Shown here: positions 8,344-18,302 of the stretch, piece after piece | Position numbering within the stretch: the stretch's first letter is position 1 | Layout: every line of letters begins with the position of its first letter | Source: an uncultured Paracoccaceae bacterium | Lineage (GTDB): Bacteria > Pseudomonadota > Alphaproteobacteria > Rhodobacterales > Rhodobacteraceae | Length of the DNA: 48,636 nucleotides | Reading direction: 5' to 3' | Assembly: GCA_938028765.1 (NCBI GenBank) | Contig: CALIZF010000021.1 | Coordinates: 1-48,636 of the forward strand | The notes under the pieces: generated by a model | Database searches by the model: none | What the model saw: only the letters and a program-made list of their open reading frames with translations | Told to the model about the DNA's origin: nothing | Position numbers and translations under genes: made by a program

Positions 8344-8452
8344 GGTCGGCCTCCTCGCTGCCTCCATCGATATGGCGGCGCGCCGGTTGCTGGCAAGGTT
8401 GACTTCGCCGCAGCCCCGCCCGACAAGCCGCCCGCAGGATGAAGGACCAGCC

Positions 8453-9328
8453 GTGATCCCGTTCCCCGCGATCTCGCCCGAGGTGTTCAGCGTCGAACTG
8501 TTCGGCCTGACCTTTAGCCTGCGGTGGTATGCGCTGGCCTATATCGCTGGCCTCGTCATCGCCTGGCGGATGGTCGCGGGCCTGATGCGCAAGCCAGGTC
8601 TCTGGCCCGGAAACCGCGCGCCGGCCGAGCCGGCGGCGATCGAGGATCTGCTGACATGGTGCATCCTCGGCGTCATCCTCGGCGGGCGGCTGGGGTTCGT
8701 CCTCGTCTACCAGCCGGGCTACTACCTCGCGAATCCTGCCGAGATCCTCGCGGTCTGGCAGGGCGGGATGTCGTTCCACGGCGGGTTCCTCGGCGTGGTC
8801 GCGGCCGCCTGGGTTTGGGCCGGGCGCAACCGGGTCCCGCGGCTGAACCTCGCCGATGCGCTGGCCTACGCCACGCCGCCGGGGCTGTTCCTCGGCCGGC
8901 TGGCCAACTTCGTCAACGCCGAGCTCTGGGGGCACCCGACCGACCGGCCCTGGGGCGTGATCTTCCCCGGCGAGGCGGCGCAATTCTGCCCCGGCGTGAT
9001 CGGCCCATGCGCCCGCCACCCGTCCCAGCTTTACGAGGCGGCACTGGAAGGCCTCTTGCTGGGCGTCGCGCTCGGCTTTCTCGTCTGGCGGCGGGGCTGG
9101 CTCAAGCGGCCGGGGCAGACGGTCGGCCTGTTCATGGCGGGCTATGGCGCCGCGCGGTTCGTGGTCGAGTTCTTCCGCGAGGCCGACGCGCAGTTCGTGA
9201 CCCCCGACAATCCCCTCGGCCATGTCCTGCGCCTCGGCGGCTGGGGCATCACGATGGGCCAGACGCTGAGCCTGCCGATGATCGCGGCGGGCCTTGCGCT
9301 GATCCTGCTGGCCCGGCGGCGGGCGTGA
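8453..9328 (+). CDS. lgt: Prolipoprotein diacylglyceryl transferase
   Basis: A 291-residue inner-membrane enzyme transferring diacylglycerol from phosphatidylglycerol to the lipobox Cys of prolipoproteins. The GTG at 8453 (preceded by GAAGGA) gives the expected N-terminus ([13 protein letters not shown]); an ATG at 8288 would add a 55-residue non-homologous leader overlapping ubiK. The signature [17 protein letters not shown] is present, as are SFHGGFLG with the essential His, HPSQLYEA, and a C-terminal [11 protein letters not shown]. There are about seven hydrophobic segments. It is first in an operon with midA and pgeF through GTGA overlaps. Confidence 0.93.
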   Translation: MIPFPAISPEVFSVELFGLTFSLRWYALAYIAGLVIAWRMVAGLMRKPGLWPGNRAPAEPAAIEDLLTWCILGVILGGRLGFVLVYQPGYYLANPAEILAVWQGGMSFHGGFLGVVAAAWVWAGRNRVPRLNLADALAYATPPGLFLGRLANFVNAELWGHPTDRPWGVIFPGEAAQFCPGVIGPCARHPSQLYEAALEGLLLGVALGFLVWRRGWLKRPGQTVGLFMAGYGAARFVVEFFREADAQFVTPDNPLGHVLRLGGWGITMGQTLSLPMIAAGLALILLARRRA

Positions 9329-10428
9329 CGCCGCTGGCCGCGATCCTGGCCGCGCGGATCGCGGCGGCGGGGCCGATGCGGCTTTCCGACTACATGGCGG
9401 AATGCCTGCTGCACCCCGACCACGGTTACTACACGCAGCGCCGCGTGTTCGGCCGCCGGGGCGACTTCGTCACCGCGCCCGAGATGACGCAGGTCTTCGG
9501 CGAGCTACTGGGGCTGGCGCTGGCGCAGGCCTGGCTCGACCAGGGGTCGCCGCCGCGCGTCACGCTGGCCGAGCTGGGGCCCGGACGCGGCACCCTGATG
9601 GCCGACGTGCTGCGCGCGGTGCGCGTGCTGCCCGCCTTCCGGGCTGCGCTGACGCCGGTGCTGGTCGAGGCATCCCCCGCGCTGCGCGCCGTGCAGGCGG
9701 AACGGCTTGCGGGCGAGGGTGCGGTCTGGGCCGGCAGCGCCGAGGCACTGCCCGAAGCGCCGACCTTCCTTCTGGCGAACGAATTCTTCGACGCCCTGCC
9801 GGTCCGCCAGTTCCGCCGCGAAGGGCCGGGTTGGGCCGAGACGATGGTCGCCCTCGAGGGCGGCCGCCTGCGTCTGGCCCGCGCCGCGCCTGTGCCGGTC
9901 GCCGCCCTTGCGCACCGGCTGGCTGACACGCCCGAGGGCGCGATCGTCGAGATCTGCCCGGCCGGCCCCGGCATCATGGCGGCCGTCGCGGGGCGGATCG
10001 CGCGGCACGGCGGCGCGGCCATCGTCATCGACTATGGCGGATGGAACGGCACGGGCGACACGGTCCAGGCCGTGCGCAGCCATGCCTATGCCGATCCGCT
10101 CGCCGACCCCGGTCTTGCCGACCTGACCGCGCACGTCGATTTCGCCCCCCTCGCCCGCGCCGCCGTGGCGGCGGGCGCGGCGGCCGGACCGCTGACTCCG
10201 CAGGGAACGCTGTTGACCCGGCTGGGCATCGCCGCCCGCGCCGCCGTCCTTGCCCCGCGGCTCGACCCCCGGGGGCGCGCCTTGCTTCAGGCGGCCGTCG
10301 CCCGCTTGACCGCCCCTGCCGGAATGGGGACGGTGTTCAAGGCGCTGCCGGTCCGCCCGCGCGGCGCACCCGCCCTGCCGGGCTTCGCAGAGGAGGTGCC
10401 GTTGCCAGACGCCGAAGGCTCGCCGTGA
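9325..10428 (+). CDS. Class I SAM-dependent methyltransferase, MidA/NDUFAF7 family
   Basis: A 367-residue protein. The start is the GTG overlapping the lgt stop (GTGA at 9325-9328); an internal ATG at 9376 ([11 protein letters not shown]) is the alternative. Conserved features: [26 protein letters not shown], the SAM-binding motif [18 protein letters not shown], and [12 protein letters not shown]. Mitochondrial NDUFAF7 methylates an Arg of a complex I subunit; bacterial members are assumed to act similarly, but this is not established. It is the middle gene of the lgt-midA-pgeF operon, overlapping both neighbours by four bases. Confidence 0.88.
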   Translation: MTPLAAILAARIAAAGPMRLSDYMAECLLHPDHGYYTQRRVFGRRGDFVTAPEMTQVFGELLGLALAQAWLDQGSPPRVTLAELGPGRGTLMADVLRAVRVLPAFRAALTPVLVEASPALRAVQAERLAGEGAVWAGSAEALPEAPTFLLANEFFDALPVRQFRREGPGWAETMVALEGGRLRLARAAPVPVAALAHRLADTPEGAIVEICPAGPGIMAAVAGRIARHGGAAIVIDYGGWNGTGDTVQAVRSHAYADPLADPGLADLTAHVDFAPLARAAVAAGAAAGPLTPQGTLLTRLGIAARAAVLAPRLDPRGRALLQAAVARLTAPAGMGTVFKALPVRPRGAPALPGFAEEVPLPDAEGSP

Positions 10429-11192
10429 CGTTGCAGCCGATGCTGGAAGCCATCACCGCCGACGCGCTGGCGCCGCTGCGCCACGGCTTCTTCACCCGGC
10501 GCGGCGGGGCGTCTTCGGGCATCTTCGCGGGCCTGAACTGCGGCCCCGGTTCCTCCGACATGGCCGAGGCTGTCGAGATCAACCGCGCCCGCGTCGCCGA
10601 GGCCCTGGGCGTGCCGGTCGCGCGGCTGGTGACGCTGCATCAGGTGCATGGCGACACGGTCCTGACGCTCGAGGCCGCACCCGCCGGCAGGCCGCAGGGC
10701 GATGCGATGGTCACGCGCACGCCGGGCCTCGCCCTGGGCATCCTGACGGCGGACTGCGCGCCCGTCCTCTTCGCCGACGCCGCCGCGGGCGTGATCGGTG
10801 CCGCACACGCGGGCTGGCGCGGCGCGCGCGCCGGCGTGATCGAGGCGACGGTAGGCGCGATGGAAGCCGCCGGGGCCGACCGCCGCGCGATCGCGGCCGT
10901 GATCGGCCCGACGATCAGCCAGGCTGCATACGAGGTGGGCCCGGAGTTCGTCGAAGGCTTCCTCGACGACGATCCGGCTTCGGCCCGATTCTTCGCCGGC
11001 GGGCAAGGCGGCCGGCTGCATTTCGATCTGCCGGGCTACCTCTTGCACCGCCTGCGCGCGGCCGGGGTGGGCCACGCGGAATGGACGCGGCACTGCACCT
11101 ATCGCGACCCCGGGCGGTTCTATTCCTTCCGGCGCACTACCCATGCGGGCGAGGCCGATTACGGCCGGCTGATCTCGGTGATTCGCCTCTGA
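10425..11192 (+). CDS. pgeF: Purine nucleoside phosphorylase/laccase-domain protein (YfiH, PgeF)
   Basis: A 255-residue protein of the COG1496 family. The GTG at 10425 overlaps the upstream stop; an ATG at 10440 is also possible. The three metal ligands are visible: His75 in LHQVHGD, Cys111 in LTADCAPV, and His128 in AAHAGWRG. The ending FYSFRRTTHAGEADYGR is typical. Members have been described as polyphenol oxidases, as purine nucleoside phosphorylases/adenosine deaminases, and as PgeF, an editor of mis-incorporated amino acids in peptidoglycan. It is the last gene of the lgt operon. Confidence 0.9.
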   Translation: MTLQPMLEAITADALAPLRHGFFTRRGGASSGIFAGLNCGPGSSDMAEAVEINRARVAEALGVPVARLVTLHQVHGDTVLTLEAAPAGRPQGDAMVTRTPGLALGILTADCAPVLFADAAAGVIGAAHAGWRGARAGVIEATVGAMEAAGADRRAIAAVIGPTISQAAYEVGPEFVEGFLDDDPASARFFAGGQGGRLHFDLPGYLLHRLRAAGVGHAEWTRHCTYRDPGRFYSFRRTTHAGEADYGRLISVIRL

Positions 11193-11449
11193 CCGCCGGT
11201 GTCGGCGGCCGGGCCGCGCCGAAGGCGGCACGATCGGGGCAGGCGGCGCCGAGATTTTGCCGCATCCGGGGCAATGGGTCCGGCGCAGCCTGGATAATGC
11301 CGCCCGCCGCCTGCCACAATCCGCGCGCGCCCCGGCCCGTCCGGCCGCGCCGCAGGCCATCGCCATGCCGCAATCGGGGGCGATACACGATGCCGAGGGG
11401 CCGGCGCAGGGGACCGGCCGAACCCGGACAGGCACGGAAGGGACCGACC

Positions 11450-11605
11450 ATGAAGACCGAACGCCGCTGGCTGAAATCCGTGATCGCCGCCGCCGCGCAA
11501 CCGCAGCCGGCGCTGCCCTGGGAGCGCGGCCACCGTCGCCGCCCGGCCTCCGTCGCGGCGCAACAACCCGCCGTGAAGCCGCGGCCTGCGCTGGCCGCCC
11601 GCTAG
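11450..11605 (+). CDS. Small conserved hypothetical protein, 51 residues
   Basis: ATG at 11450 preceded by GGAAGGGACC; stop TAG at 11603-11605. The peptide begins MKTERRWLKSVIAAAAQPQP and continues with ALPWERGHRRRPASVAA: a basic N-terminus, a short Ala-rich segment, an LPWERG motif and a Lys/Arg-rich tail. I believe similar short proteins with a KTERRWLKS start and an LPW-RG motif occur across Rhodobacteraceae, but this is recollection, not a search. No signal peptide or full membrane segment. Function unknown. It stands alone, 257 bases after pgeF; I saw nothing convincing in 11193-11449. Confidence 0.65.
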   Translation: MKTERRWLKSVIAAAAQPQPALPWERGHRRRPASVAAQQPAVKPRPALAAR

Positions 11606-11961
11606 GGTTTCCGCCGGCAGCCGCCGGCAGACCGATCGTCGTTCAGATGCGGCCAGGCCATCGCCCAGCCGCTTGCGTTCCGGTCCCGGAAGCCGCGCGA
11701 CATCGCAAGCCGCTGCGAAACGATCCTGCCCGAACCGGCGCATTGTGGCCGCATGCGCGGCGGATTCAGGATCAACTTTGACGGCAAGTCGCCGCGCGGC
11801 CATCCTTCGGGCGTGTCTCGGTCAGGTGCCGGGCGAGACCGCCGGTTCGACCGGACCCGTTGAGCCCGTTGCACCTCTGGTGTTCGGAACCGAACCGGCC
11901 CCGGCCCGCGTCCTCTGACCTGCGCGGGCCGGGGTCGTTTACGTCCGACCGCCCCGCCGGC
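11606..11961. other. Intergenic region before lrp
   Basis: About 350 bases with no supported gene. It starts with a short direct repeat (CCGCCGGCAG twice in tandem near 11610-11629) and contains a strong hairpin at 11899-11934, listed separately. Small frames on both strands have no ribosome binding sites or recognisable products. Confidence 0.45.
11899..11934. terminator. 12-base-pair GC hairpin downstream of lrp
   Basis: CCCCGGCCCGCG (11899-11910) pairs perfectly with CGCGGGCCGGGG (11923-11934) around a 12-base loop. On the plus strand it is followed by TCGTTT, a poor T-run; on the minus strand it lies 27 bases past the lrp stop with no T-run. It most likely ends the lrp transcript, or transcripts from both sides, as a structural barrier. 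Confidence 0.55.
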
Positions 11962-12462
11962 TCAGGCACCCCGGGCGATGCGCTCTTCCAGAACGTCGAA
12001 CGGCACGCCGGGTTCGTCCTTGGCGCAACGGATGACGAGGCTGGTCTTGACGCTGGCCACGTTGTCGGCCGCGGTCAGCTCGCGCGTCAGGAACCGCTGG
12101 AAGGTGGACAGGTCGGGCGCCACGCACTTGAGGATGAAGTCGATTTCGCCGTTCAGCATGTGGCATTCGCGCACCAGCGGCCAGGCGCGGCAGCGGTTCT
12201 CGAAGGCCACCAGATCGGCTTCGGCCTGGCTGACGAGGCGCACCATGGCAAAGACCTGCACCTCGAACCCGAGTTCGCGGGCGTTGATGTCGGCGTGGTA
12301 GCCGTTGATGTAGCCCGCATCCTCGAGCGTCCGCACCCGTCGCAGACAGGGCGGGGCCGAGATGCCGACCCGCCGCGCGAGTTCGACATTCGTCATGCGC
12401 CCATCCGCCTGCAGCTCGGCCAGGATTTTCCGGTCGATCGCGTCAAGCTTCGTCGCACCCAT
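11962..12462 (-). CDS. lrp: Lrp/AsnC family transcriptional regulator
   Basis: A 166-residue regulator. The N-terminal winged helix-turn-helix (about residues 5-65) has LDAIDRKILAELQADGR, the recognition region NVELARRVGISAPPCLRRV, and GYINGYHADI; the C-terminal RAM ligand-binding domain follows (about 70-150). Lrp proteins sense amino acids such as leucine and often repress their own gene. It is divergent from trxB with 185 bases between starts, and a putative promoter and an AT-rich island lie in that gap. The target genes cannot be deduced; autoregulation and control of trxB are plausible. Confidence 0.92.
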   Translation of the reverse strand: MGATKLDAIDRKILAELQADGRMTNVELARRVGISAPPCLRRVRTLEDAGYINGYHADINARELGFEVQVFAMVRLVSQAEADLVAFENRCRAWPLVRECHMLNGEIDFILKCVAPDLSTFQRFLTRELTAADNVASVKTSLVIRCAKDEPGVPFDVLEERIARGA

Positions 12463-12486
12463 GCCGACCTCCCCGCTGCGCGCGCA

Positions 12487-12511
12487 TACATAGGCAGTCG
12501 CGGGAAGGGGC

Positions 12512-12515
<4 letters not shown>
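12487..12515 (-). promoter_or_regulatory. Putative sigma-70 promoter of lrp
   Basis: On the minus strand TTGCGC (12510-12515) and TATGTA (12487-12492) are separated by 17 bases, about 25 bases ahead of the lrp start codon. Match to consensus is moderate. Confidence 0.5.
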
Positions 12516-13610
<1,095 letters not shown>

Positions 13611-13665
13611 CGCCGCCCCGGGCAGGCGAAGGCACCCCTGCGGCCGGCGCAGAGGCGCTTTGCGC

Positions 13666-13695
13666 TTGAACTTCGGCATCCTCGCGGTCTAAGGC
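13666..13695 (+). promoter_or_regulatory. Candidate promoter of the sulfate-activation gene
   Basis: TTGAAC (13666-13671) and TAAGGC (13690-13695), spacing 18, lie between trxB and the ATG at 13735. The -10 element is poor, so this is tentative; read-through from trxB is also possible. Confidence 0.3.
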
Positions 13696-13734
13696 GCGCG
13701 GCGACGGGCGGCCGCCCGCCGCCACACCCCGGAT

Positions 13735-15447
13735 ATGCCCATGGCCCTGTCGAACCTCGTCCCCATCCCCGAGCTCTACGTCTCGCCCGAATCCGCGCAG
13801 AAGCTGAAGGTCGAAGCGGCGGCATTGCCGTCGTGGGACCTGACGCCGCGCCAGATCTGCGACCTCGAACTCTTGATGAACGGTGGGTTCCATCCGCTCA
13901 AGGGCTTCATGGGGCGGGCCGACTACGACGGCGTGGTGGACGCGATGCGCATGGCCGATGGCACGCTGTGGCCGATCCCGATCACCCTCGACGTCTCCGA
14001 AGGTTTCGCGGCGACGGTCGAGCCCGGGCAGGACATCGCGCTGCGCGACCAGGAAGGCGTGATCCTCGCCATCCTGTCGGTGACCGACAAGTGGACGCCC
14101 GACAAGCACCGCGAGGCCGAACGGGTGTTCGGTGCCGACGACATGGCGCATCCCGCGGTGAACTATCTGCACCACGCGGCCGGGCCGGTGTATCTCGGCG
14201 GGCCGGTCACGGGCATCCAGCAGCCGGTGCACTACGACTTCCGCGCCCGGCGCGACACGCCGAACGAACTGCGCGCCTTCTTCCGCAAGATGGGCTGGCG
14301 CCGGATCGTGGCGTTCCAGACGCGGAACCCGCTGCACCGCGCGCACCAGGAGCTGACCTTCCGCGCCGCGCGCGAGGCGCAGGCGAACCTTCTGATCCAC
14401 CCCGTCGTCGGGATGACCAAGCCGGGCGACGTGGATCACTTCACCCGCGTGCGCTGCTACGAGGCGGTGCTGGACAAGTATCCGGCCGCCACCACGCACC
14501 TGTCGCTGCTGAACCTCGCTATGCGCATGGCCGGCCCGCGCGAGGCGGTCTGGCACGGTATCATCCGGCGCAACCACGGCTGCACCCACATGATCGTCGG
14601 CCGCGACCATGCCGGACCGGGCAAGAACAGCCAGGGCAAGGATTTCTACGATCCCTACGCCGCGCAGGACCTGTTCCGCCAGCACGAGGCGGAAATCGGG
14701 ATCGAGATGGTCGATTTCAAGCAGATGGTCTACGTCCAGGAACGCGCGCAGTACGAGCCGCGCGACGAGGTGGAAGAGGGCGTGACGATCCTCGATATCT
14801 CGGGCACCGAGCTACGCCGCCGCCTGCGCGAAGGGCTGGAGATCCCTGACTGGTTCTCGTTCCCCGAGGTCGTGGCCGAACTGCGCCGCACCTCGCCTCC
14901 GCGGTCGAAACAGGGGTTCACGGTGTTCTTCACGGGCCTGTCCGGCTCGGGCAAGTCCACCATCGCCAACGCGATGATGGTCAAGCTGATGGAGATGGGC
15001 GGGCGGCCGGTCACGCTTCTGGACGGCGATGTGGTGCGCAAGCACCTCTCGTCCGAACTCGGGTTCTCGAAGGAACACCGCGACATCAACATCCGCCGCA
15101 TCGGCTATGTCGCGTCCGAGATCACCAAGAACGGCGGCATCGCCATCTGCGCGCCGATCGCGCCCTATGCCGCCACGCGCCGGGCCGTGCGCGAGATGGT
15201 CGAGGCCTTCGGCGCCTTCGTCGAGGTGCATGTCGCAACCAGCCTCGAGGAATGCGAACGGCGCGATCGCAAGGGCCTCTACAAGCTCGCGCGCGAAGGG
15301 AAGATCAAGGAGTTCACCGGCATCTCGGACCCCTACGAGGCGCCCGAGAACCCCGAGCTGCGGGTCGACACGGAAGGCACCGACGTGGATTTCTGCGCGC
15401 AGCAGGTGCTGCTGAAGCTTGAATCGATGGGGCTGATCAAGGCCTGA
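13735..15447 (+). CDS. Bifunctional sulfate adenylyltransferase / adenylylsulfate kinase
   Basis: A 570-residue fusion that makes APS from ATP and sulfate and phosphorylates it to PAPS for assimilatory sulfate reduction. The N-terminal ATP sulfurylase (about 1-385) has the QTRNPLHRAHQE motif with the HxxH at His201/His204 and GRDHAGPG. The C-terminal APS kinase (about 395-570) has the P-loop GLSGSGKST (401-409), LLDGDVVRKHLSSELGFSK, and DINIRRIGYVA. The start may be 13735 or 13741 (both ATG). The fusion orders sulfurylase before kinase, opposite to animal PAPS synthases. Names such as sat/cysC or cysNC are used loosely for it, so no single symbol is given. Confidence 0.95.
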   Translation: MPMALSNLVPIPELYVSPESAQKLKVEAAALPSWDLTPRQICDLELLMNGGFHPLKGFMGRADYDGVVDAMRMADGTLWPIPITLDVSEGFAATVEPGQDIALRDQEGVILAILSVTDKWTPDKHREAERVFGADDMAHPAVNYLHHAAGPVYLGGPVTGIQQPVHYDFRARRDTPNELRAFFRKMGWRRIVAFQTRNPLHRAHQELTFRAAREAQANLLIHPVVGMTKPGDVDHFTRVRCYEAVLDKYPAATTHLSLLNLAMRMAGPREAVWHGIIRRNHGCTHMIVGRDHAGPGKNSQGKDFYDPYAAQDLFRQHEAEIGIEMVDFKQMVYVQERAQYEPRDEVEEGVTILDISGTELRRRLREGLEIPDWFSFPEVVAELRRTSPPRSKQGFTVFFTGLSGSGKSTIANAMMVKLMEMGGRPVTLLDGDVVRKHLSSELGFSKEHRDINIRRIGYVASEITKNGGIAICAPIAPYAATRRAVREMVEAFGAFVEVHVATSLEECERRDRKGLYKLAREGKIKEFTGISDPYEAPENPELRVDTEGTDVDFCAQQVLLKLESMGLIKA

Positions 15448-15537
15448 GGGCCGCTGCCACAGCGACCTTTGCGGTTCAGCCGGTGCTGCGGCCCGGCGAT
15501 CCGGGGCCCCGATGGTCCGGGGCTGCCGGAACCGCCG

Positions 15538-15765
15538 TCAGTGCGCGTTGACCGGCACCATCTCGTGCTGGCGGGCCAGCGCGAAGGCCAGCCGCCGGTC
15601 GCGCACCAGCGCCAGCCGCTCGCCGTCGGGGCGGTGGACGGCGTAGATCGTCTCGAGCCCCGCGGCCTGTTGGCGCAGGCCTTCGGGCAGGTCCGCGACC
15701 GCGATGGGGCGGACATAGACGATCCGCTCGCCCGCCTCGGGGCCGAAGTCGAAGGGTGCGTTCAT
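15538..15765 (-). CDS. DUF1150 family protein
   Basis: A 75-residue protein with the family core IVYVRPIAVADLPEGLR, TIYAVHRPDGERLALVRDRR and LAFALARQHEMVPVNAH. It lies 14 bases downstream of the hsp20 gene on the same strand and is probably expressed with it from the heat-shock promoter near 16270. The hsp20-DUF1150 pairing is frequent in alphaproteobacteria. Function is unknown; a role in stress protein quality control is a guess from the pairing. Confidence 0.85.
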   Translation of the reverse strand: MNAPFDFGPEAGERIVYVRPIAVADLPEGLRQQAAGLETIYAVHRPDGERLALVRDRRLAFALARQHEMVPVNAH

Positions 15766-15779
15766 CGTCCGTCCTCCTT

Positions 15780-16193
15780 TCAGGCGGTTGTGATGCGAAT
15801 GGTCTTGACGACCGGTTCGGGCACGGCCCGGCGCAGATCGACATGCAGAAGGCCGTTCTCCAGCGTCGCGCCCGCGACCTCGACCCCTTCAGCCATCACG
15901 AAGCTGCGCTGGAACTGGCGCGACGCGATGCCGCGATGTAGGAACACGCGGCCGTCATCCGCCTCGTCCTGGCGCCCGCGGATCACGAGCTGCCGGTCCT
16001 CGACCGTGATCGACAGGTCCCCTTCGCGGAAACCTGCGACGGCCAGCGTAATGCGATAGGCGTTGTCGCCCGTCCGTTCGATGTTGAACGGGGGATAGCC
16101 CTCCGCTGCCGTCTTGGCGGTGCGCTCCACCAGGCGTTCCAGCTGCTCGAACCCCAGAAGAAAGGGGTGTGCGCCGAAGCTGAGCTTTGTCAT
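15780..16193 (-). CDS. Small heat shock protein, Hsp20/IbpA family
   Basis: A 137-residue ATP-independent holdase chaperone. The start MTKLSFGAHPFLLGFEQLER at 16193 gives the usual N-terminus of IbpA-like proteins; the longer upstream frame has no homology. The alpha-crystallin domain runs from PPFNIERTGDNAYRITLAVAG through VFLHRGIASRQFQRSF to GLLHVDLRRAVPEP, with a short C-terminal extension VKTIRIT containing the I-x-I motif for oligomer assembly. It is first in the operon with DUF1150 behind it and an RpoH-type promoter about 65 bases upstream. Confidence 0.93.
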   Translation of the reverse strand: MTKLSFGAHPFLLGFEQLERLVERTAKTAAEGYPPFNIERTGDNAYRITLAVAGFREGDLSITVEDRQLVIRGRQDEADDGRVFLHRGIASRQFQRSFVMAEGVEVAGATLENGLLHVDLRRAVPEPVVKTIRITTA

Positions 16194-16258
16194 TGTCCGA
16201 TGTCCTTGATCCAAGCGACACGTCTGCGGCCCCCGCATTCGGGCAGCACGCGCCCTTA

Positions 16259-16287
16259 ATATGGGAAACTGCCGCGCCGCCGGCAAG
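16259..16287 (-). promoter_or_regulatory. RpoH (sigma-32) promoter of hsp20-DUF1150
   Basis: On the minus strand CTTG (16284-16287), an 18-base spacer and CCCATAT (16259-16265) match the alphaproteobacterial RpoH consensus (CTTG, 17-18 bases, CYTATNT). The distance to the hsp20 ATG at 16193 leaves a leader of about 60 bases. Confidence 0.75.
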
Positions 16288-16313
16288 GGCGCGGGCGGCG
16301 CCGGGCGCCAACC

Positions 16314-16342
16314 TTCAATTTCCGCACCCCGGCGCCTATATT
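16314..16342 (+). promoter_or_regulatory. Putative promoter of the YdcH-like gene
   Basis: TTCAAT (16314-16319) and TATATT (16337-16342), spacing 17, lie 42 bases before the ATG at 16384. The wider sequence CTTC-N18-CCTATAT also resembles the RpoH pattern with one mismatch, so heat induction alongside the divergent hsp20 is conceivable. Confidence 0.5.
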
Positions 16343-16383
16343 CGTGCGACAACCGTGCACCGACTCAGGCGAAGGCCAGACCG

Positions 16384-16602
16384 ATGAACGCGCCGATGGA
16401 GATGAACACCGAGGATGTTCTGCGCGTGCGGCTGGAGGTGCTGCGCCGCGAACACCGGGATCTGGACGACGCGATCCATGCGCTGGAAGCCTCGGGGCGG
16501 GGCGACCAGCTGACGCTCCGCCGGCTGAAGAAACGGAAGCTGTCGCTGAAGGATGCCATCGCCCGGATCGAGGACCGGCTGATCCCCGACATCATCGCCT
16601 GA
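16384..16602 (+). CDS. YdcH family protein (DUF465)
   Basis: A 72-residue, highly charged, almost entirely helical protein: DVLRVRLEVLRREHRDLDDA, IHALEASGRGDQLTLRRLKK and RKLSLKDAIARIEDRLIPD, the characteristic DUF465 pattern including LKKRKLxLKD. It probably forms a helical hairpin or coiled coil. Function unknown. It is divergent from hsp20 and followed by purE after 62 bases with a separate promoter. Confidence 0.87.
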   Translation: MNAPMEMNTEDVLRVRLEVLRREHRDLDDAIHALEASGRGDQLTLRRLKKRKLSLKDAIARIEDRLIPDIIA

Positions 16603-16607
16603 CCGGC

Positions 16608-16635
16608 TTGCGGGCCGGCGGGCGGGAAGTATAGT
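16608..16635 (+). promoter_or_regulatory. Putative promoter of purEK
   Basis: TTGCGG (16608-16613) and TATAGT (16630-16635), spacing 16, lie 29 bases before the purE ATG. I saw no obvious PurR-type operator or purine riboswitch in the short leader. Confidence 0.5.
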
Positions 16636-16664
16636 GCGCGCCTTCCGGGACGAGGGGCGGGGCG

Positions 16665-17138
16665 ATGGCGGTCGTGGGCATCATCATGGGGTCGCAGTCC
16701 GACTGGCCCACGATGAAGGACGCTGCGCTGATCCTCGACGAGCTGGCGGTGCCGTGGGAGGCGCGCATCGTCTCGGCACACCGGACGCCGGACCGGCTCT
16801 GGGCCTACGGGGCCGAGGCGGCGGCACGGGGGATCCGCGTCATCGTCGCCGGCGCAGGCGGTGCGGCGCATCTGCCCGGCATGATCGCGTCCAAGACCAG
16901 GTTGCCCGTGGTCGGCGTTCCGGTCGAGACGCGGGCGCTGAAGGGCCTCGACAGCCTTCTGTCGATCGTCCAGATGCCGCGCGGCTATCCGGTGGCGACG
17001 ATGGCGATCGGCGGCGCGGCGAACGCGGGGCTGATGGCGGCGGCGATCCTTGCGGTCTCCGATGCGGCCCTGGCCGCGCGGCTGGAGGACTGGCGCGCCG
17101 CCCTTTCGGCCGCGATCCCCGAGGCGCCGCATGACTGA
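16665..17138 (+). CDS. purE: N5-carboxyaminoimidazole ribonucleotide mutase
   Basis: A 157-residue enzyme of de novo purine synthesis that rearranges N5-CAIR to CAIR. Motifs: [13 protein letters not shown] at the N-terminus, [28 protein letters not shown] and [18 protein letters not shown], then [12 protein letters not shown]. The stop overlaps the purK start by eight bases, the usual purEK coupling that hands on the unstable N5-CAIR. The length is normal for class I PurE. Confidence 0.96.
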   Translation: MAVVGIIMGSQSDWPTMKDAALILDELAVPWEARIVSAHRTPDRLWAYGAEAAARGIRVIVAGAGGAAHLPGMIASKTRLPVVGVPVETRALKGLDSLLSIVQMPRGYPVATMAIGGAANAGLMAAAILAVSDAALAARLEDWRAALSAAIPEAPHD

Positions 17139-18204
17139 GCCGCTGCCCCCTGGCGCCACCGTGGGGATCCTGGGCGGCGGGCAGCTTGCGCGGATGCTGG
17201 CCGTGGCCGCTGCCCGCCTTGGCCTGCACGCCCACATCTACGACCCCGATCCGCAGGCGCCGGCGGCCGAGGTCGCGCGCCGCCAGACCGTCGCCGCCTG
17301 GGACGATGCGCCCGCGCTGTCCGCCTTCGCCGGCGCCGTGGATGTCGTGACCTACGAGTTCGAGAACATTCCCCCCGCCGCGCTGGACCGGGTCGGGGCG
17401 CTGCGGCCGGTGCGCCCGAATGCGCGCGCGCTGGCCACCAGCCGCGACCGGATCGCGGAAAAGGCGTTTCTCGGCGCCCTCGGCCTCGCCACCGCCCCGT
17501 GGGCGCCGGTGACGGACGGGATCGGGGCGGCTGTTGCGCGTATCGGCACGCCTGCGATCCTCAAGACCGCGACGATGGGCTACGACGGCAAGGGGCAGGT
17601 GCGGCTCGACGATCCGGCGGGGGCCGAAGCGGCCTGGGCTGCCCTCGGCCGCGTGCCCGCGGTGCTGGAAGGGCACGTTCCCTTCACGGCCGAGATCAGC
17701 GTCATCGCCGCCCGGGGCCTCGACGGCACGGTTGCGGCCTACGACCCCGGCCTGAACCTGCACGAGGGCGGGATCCTGCGTCGCACCACCGTGCCCGCCC
17801 CTGTCCCCGCCCGCCTGCGCGCCGATGCAGTGCTGATCGCGGGGCGGATCCTGAACGCGCTCGACTATGTCGGCGTGATCGGCGTCGAGCTCTTCGTGAC
17901 CCCGGCGGGGCTTTTGGTGAACGAGATCGCCCCGCGTGTCCACAATTCGGGGCACTGGACGCAGAACGGCTGCGCGGTGGACCAGTTCGAACAGCACATC
18001 CGCGCCATTGCCGGCTGGCCTCTCGGCGACGGGACGCGGGTCGCCGACGTGACGATGGAGAACCTGATCGGCGACGACATCGCCCGGGTCCCCGCCATCG
18101 CCCGAGAACCGGGCGCCGCGATCCACCTCTACGGCAAGGCCGAGGTCCGGCCCGGGCGGAAGATGGGCCACGTCAACCGCGTCCTGCGGGGTCCGGCGGC
18201 CTGA
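17131..18204 (+). CDS. purK: N5-carboxyaminoimidazole ribonucleotide synthase
   Basis: A 357-residue ATP-grasp enzyme converting AIR, ATP and bicarbonate to N5-CAIR. The ATG at 17131 lies within the end of purE. It begins with [20 protein letters not shown], then [11 protein letters not shown]; the ATP-grasp region has [13 protein letters not shown] and [12 protein letters not shown], and the C-terminal part [18 protein letters not shown]. The downstream gene prs is on the opposite strand, converging with a gap of about 100 bases in which no clear terminator was seen. Confidence 0.96.
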   Translation: MTEPLPPGATVGILGGGQLARMLAVAAARLGLHAHIYDPDPQAPAAEVARRQTVAAWDDAPALSAFAGAVDVVTYEFENIPPAALDRVGALRPVRPNARALATSRDRIAEKAFLGALGLATAPWAPVTDGIGAAVARIGTPAILKTATMGYDGKGQVRLDDPAGAEAAWAALGRVPAVLEGHVPFTAEISVIAARGLDGTVAAYDPGLNLHEGGILRRTTVPAPVPARLRADAVLIAGRILNALDYVGVIGVELFVTPAGLLVNEIAPRVHNSGHWTQNGCAVDQFEQHIRAIAGWPLGDGTRVADVTMENLIGDDIARVPAIAREPGAAIHLYGKAEVRPGRKMGHVNRVLRGPAA

Positions 18205-18302
18205 GGCGCGCCCCTTCCCGCGCCGGCCCTGCGGCGTCCGGGGACCGGCGAAGCGCGACGGCGCAGGGCGTATCCGCAGGCGGGCCCTTGCCGCCCCGTC
18301 CC

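Noticed and set aside
8288-8452. Longer lgt start at the ATG at 8288
   Set aside because: It would add 55 non-homologous residues and overlap ubiK; the GTG at 8453 gives the conserved N-terminus.
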